From Actinomadura_C alba (GTDB lineage Bacteria; Actinomycetota; Actinomycetes; Streptosporangiales; Streptosporangiaceae), in contig NZ_BAAAOK010000015.1 in NCBI RefSeq assembly GCF_039530285.1, positions 310,001 to 374,000 of the forward strand: 64,000 bases of DNA, read 5' to 3'. Positions 62,187 to 64,000 of the stretch are shown here, piece after piece. The notes under the pieces were generated by a model. It had not been told where the DNA came from. It was given only the letters and a program-made list of their open reading frames with translations, and ran no database searches. Both the position numbers and the translations under genes were made by a program. Each line of letters begins with the position of its first letter. The first letter of the stretch is position 1.

Positions 62187-63350
62187 GTGAGTGAACCTCT
62201 TGTCGCACGCATGCGGAATTTCGGGACGACCATCTTCGCGGAGATGTCCGCCCTCGCCACCCGTACCGGAGCCATCAATCTCGGGCAGGGTTTCCCCGAC
62301 GCCGACGGACCCCCGGCCATGCTCGAGGCAGCGGTCGAGTCGATCCGCTCCGGCGGCAACCAGTACCCGCCGGGGCCGGGGCTGCCCGAACTGCGAGAGG
62401 CGGTGGCCGCCGAGCGCGCGGAGCGCTACGGGCTGGCCTACGATCCCGCGACCGAGGTGTACGTCACGGTCGGAGCCACCGAGGCCATCGCCACGACCAT
62501 CCTCGCCCTCGCCGAGGCCGGCGACGAGGTGATCGTGTTCGAACCGTTCTACGACTCGTACGCGGCGACGATCGCATTGGCTGGAGCGGTGCGGCGCCCC
62601 GTCACCCTGCGACCGGACGGCGGAAGGTTCACCTTCGACCCCGATGAGCTGCGCGCCGCCGTGGGGCCGCGCACCCGCCTCATCCTGGTCAACTCCCCGC
62701 ACAACCCGGCCGGTACGGTCTTCACCCGCGAGGAGCTCGAGACGATCGCCGCCGTCTGCCGCGAACACGACCTCGTCGCGGTCACCGACGAGGTGTACGA
62801 GTACCTGACCTTCGACGCCACCGAGCACATCCCGCTCGCCTCCCTCGAGGGCATGCGCGAGCGGACCGTCGCGATCTCCTCGGCCGGCAAGACCTTCTCG
62901 GTCACCGGCTGGAAGACCGGATGGGTGACCGCGCCCGCGCCGTACGTGCGTGCCGTCCAGACGGTGAAGCAGTTCATGACCTACACGTCGAGCGCGCCGT
63001 ACCAGCGCGCCGTTGCGTACGCGCTGGGCAACGAGCTGCCCTGGGTCGAGGAACTGCGCAAGTCGCTGGAGGCCAAGCGCGACCGGCTGATCTCCGGGCT
63101 CGAGACCGCCGGGTTCACGACCTTCCGCCCGCAGGGCACCTATTTCGTGCAGGCCGACATCCGGCCGCTCGGCTTCACCGACGGCTTCGAGCTCGCCAGG
63201 GCGCTGCCGGAGAAGGCCGGAGTCGTGGCGATCCCGAGCCAGGTGTTCTACGACGACGCCGAGGCCGGCCGGCCCTTCGTCCGCTTCGCTTTCTGCAAGC
63301 GCGAGGACGTCATCGACCAGGCGGTGGAGCGGCTGGCCCGGCTGCGCTGA
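62187..63350 (+). CDS. PLP-dependent aminotransferase (class I/II, DapC/KAT-like)
   Basis: A 387-aa fold-type I aminotransferase: INLGQGFPDADGP, YVTVGATEAIATTILAL, LVNSPHNPAGTVF and the PLP-binding lysine in SSAGKTFSVTGWKTGW (K235). Best resemblance is to kynurenine/N-succinyldiaminopimelate aminotransferases of actinobacteria; diaminopimelate synthesis or amino-acid metabolism are both possible. Starts at a leaderless-type GTG. Confidence 0.9.
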   Translation: MSEPLVARMRNFGTTIFAEMSALATRTGAINLGQGFPDADGPPAMLEAAVESIRSGGNQYPPGPGLPELREAVAAERAERYGLAYDPATEVYVTVGATEAIATTILALAEAGDEVIVFEPFYDSYAATIALAGAVRRPVTLRPDGGRFTFDPDELRAAVGPRTRLILVNSPHNPAGTVFTREELETIAAVCREHDLVAVTDEVYEYLTFDATEHIPLASLEGMRERTVAISSAGKTFSVTGWKTGWVTAPAPYVRAVQTVKQFMTYTSSAPYQRAVAYALGNELPWVEELRKSLEAKRDRLISGLETAGFTTFRPQGTYFVQADIRPLGFTDGFELARALPEKAGVVAIPSQVFYDDAEAGRPFVRFAFCKREDVIDQAVERLARLR

Positions 63351-63452
63351 TCGCGGCCACGCGCGGCCAAGCGCCGCCCGTCCCGGGTCTCGACGGACCG
63401 TGACCCCGACCGGAAGAATGATCAGGCCAGGTCCGACCACTGAGGAGTCGAT

Positions 63453-64000
63453 GTGCCCGATCCCATCGAAGTGCGCAAGGTACCCATCGAGAGCGTCACC
63501 GACGCCGCCGGGCTCGCCCGGCTGATCGATGACGGAGTGATCGAAGCCGACCGGGTGCTCGCCGTCGTCGGGAAGACCGAGGGGAACGGCGGGGTCAACG
63601 ACTACACCCGCATCCTCGCCGACCGGGCCTTCCGCGAGGTGCTGCTGGCCAAGGGCACGCGCAGCGCCGATGAGGTCAAGCAGGTGCCGCTCGTCTGGTC
63701 GGGCGGTACGGATGGTGTGCTCAGCCCGCACGCCACGATCTTCGCGTCCGTGGACCCGGCGACCGCGCCGGCCTCGGCCGAGCCGAGGGTGTCGGTGGGC
63801 GTCGCGATGAGCGAGGTGATCCTGCCCGAGGACATCGGCCGGCCTGCGATGGTGGAGAAGGTCGCCGAGGGGGTCCGGGAGGCGATGAAGATCGCCGGGA
63901 TCGAAGAGCCGGCCGACGTCCACTACGTGCAGACCAAGACCCCGCTGCTCACCCTCGACACGATCAACGACGCGAAGCGGCGTGACCGGACGGTGGTCAC
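63453..64000 (+). CDS. Ring-opening amidohydrolase (barbiturase/cyanuric acid amidohydrolase family), 3'-truncated by window edge
   Basis: The first ~182 codons of an AtzD/barbiturase-type protein: VRKVPIESVTDAAGLARLID, AVVGKTEGNGGVNDYTRILA, the serine-containing LVWSGGTDGVLSPHATIF and ADVHYVQTKTPLLTLDTI are family blocks of the toblerone fold. Members open barbituric acid (giving ureidomalonate) or cyanuric acid. The GTG at 63453 follows GAGGAG; the ATG at 63451 is out of frame. Context favours barbiturase in oxidative pyrimidine breakdown, but the substrate residues lie partly beyond the window. Confidence 0.85.
   Translation, partial: MPDPIEVRKVPIESVTDAAGLARLIDDGVIEADRVLAVVGKTEGNGGVNDYTRILADRAFREVLLAKGTRSADEVKQVPLVWSGGTDGVLSPHATIFASVDPATAPASAEPRVSVGVAMSEVILPEDIGRPAMVEKVAEGVREAMKIAGIEEPADVHYVQTKTPLLTLDTINDAKRRDRTVV

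Noticed and set aside
61407..63923. 838-aa minus-strand open frame opposite TetR and aminotransferase
   Set aside because: Shadow of three recognised genes; no motif.

Overview
The window is a stretch of very GC-rich chromosome with strong third-position GC bias, several GTG starts, ATGA/GTGA stop-start overlaps and family content (LAL-type LuxR regulator, XRE proteins, DUF397 remnant, PucR, SoxR with the four-cysteine cluster, LVIVD proteins, Tat-type sulfite oxidase) typical of a filamentous actinobacterium. A member of the Streptosporangiales or a relative is my guess; that rank is inference. No rRNA, tRNA or CRISPR was seen.

Layout. 1-5.5 kb: the 3' part of a large LuxR/LAL regulator, a secreted VanX-like dipeptidase, a sodium:solute symporter with a small membrane partner, and soxR. 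5.5-11.4 kb: a SoxR box and an FAD oxidoreductase divergent from soxR, then a minus-strand sulfur/copper group: NAD-dependent epimerase, polytopic membrane protein, selenium-binding-protein/methanethiol oxidase, sulfite-oxidase-like molybdoenzyme. 11.5-15.5 kb: a maturation module for molybdenum hydroxylases (CoxD-like MoxR ATPase, CoxE-like VWA protein, XdhC, MocA-like nucleotidyltransferase). 15.5-20 kb: an aldolase-like protein and two tandem paralogous secreted LVIVD-repeat proteins that share promoter and terminator sequences. 20-26 kb: DUF305 lipoprotein, XRE regulators, sulfotransferase, methyltransferase.

26-37.8 kb is the metabolic core: an allFGH-like (oxamic transcarbamylase-type) operon on the minus strand, and divergently a PucR regulator, an NCS2 nucleobase permease and a three-subunit molybdenum hydroxylase (FAD, 2Fe-2S, Mo subunits). 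The last gene of the window, a barbiturase/cyanuric-acid-amidohydrolase family member, fits the same theme of N-heterocycle breakdown, and so do the hydantoinase/oxoprolinase-type HyuAB pair (46.6-50.7 kb) and a nitrilase-family hydrolase (60.6 kb).

37.8-43.4 kb looks like an inserted, decaying island (fucose mutarotase, GH29 fucosidase, frameshifted DUF397 and Rpn-type genes, IS481 transposase remnant) that ends in a second, internally deleted copy of the 3' end of the Mo-subunit gene. Removing it would put coxG (44.6 kb) near the molybdenum hydroxylase. 43.5-64 kb is mixed chromosome: polysaccharide deacetylase, CoxG, cupin, FKBP, HyuAB, two coupled pirins, a kinase, a winged-helix protein, a gluconate uptake/kinase/GntR unit, TetR, an aminotransferase and the partial ring-opening amidohydrolase.

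Things worth a second look: the duplicated Mo-subunit 3' end bounding the island, the AllFGH/Mo-hydroxylase/NCS2/PucR/barbiturase set as one catabolic system, the methanethiol oxidase with a translationally coupled membrane protein, a short palindromic element supplying the stop codons of two genes, and a recurrent leaderless -10 motif exactly six bases before four start codons.
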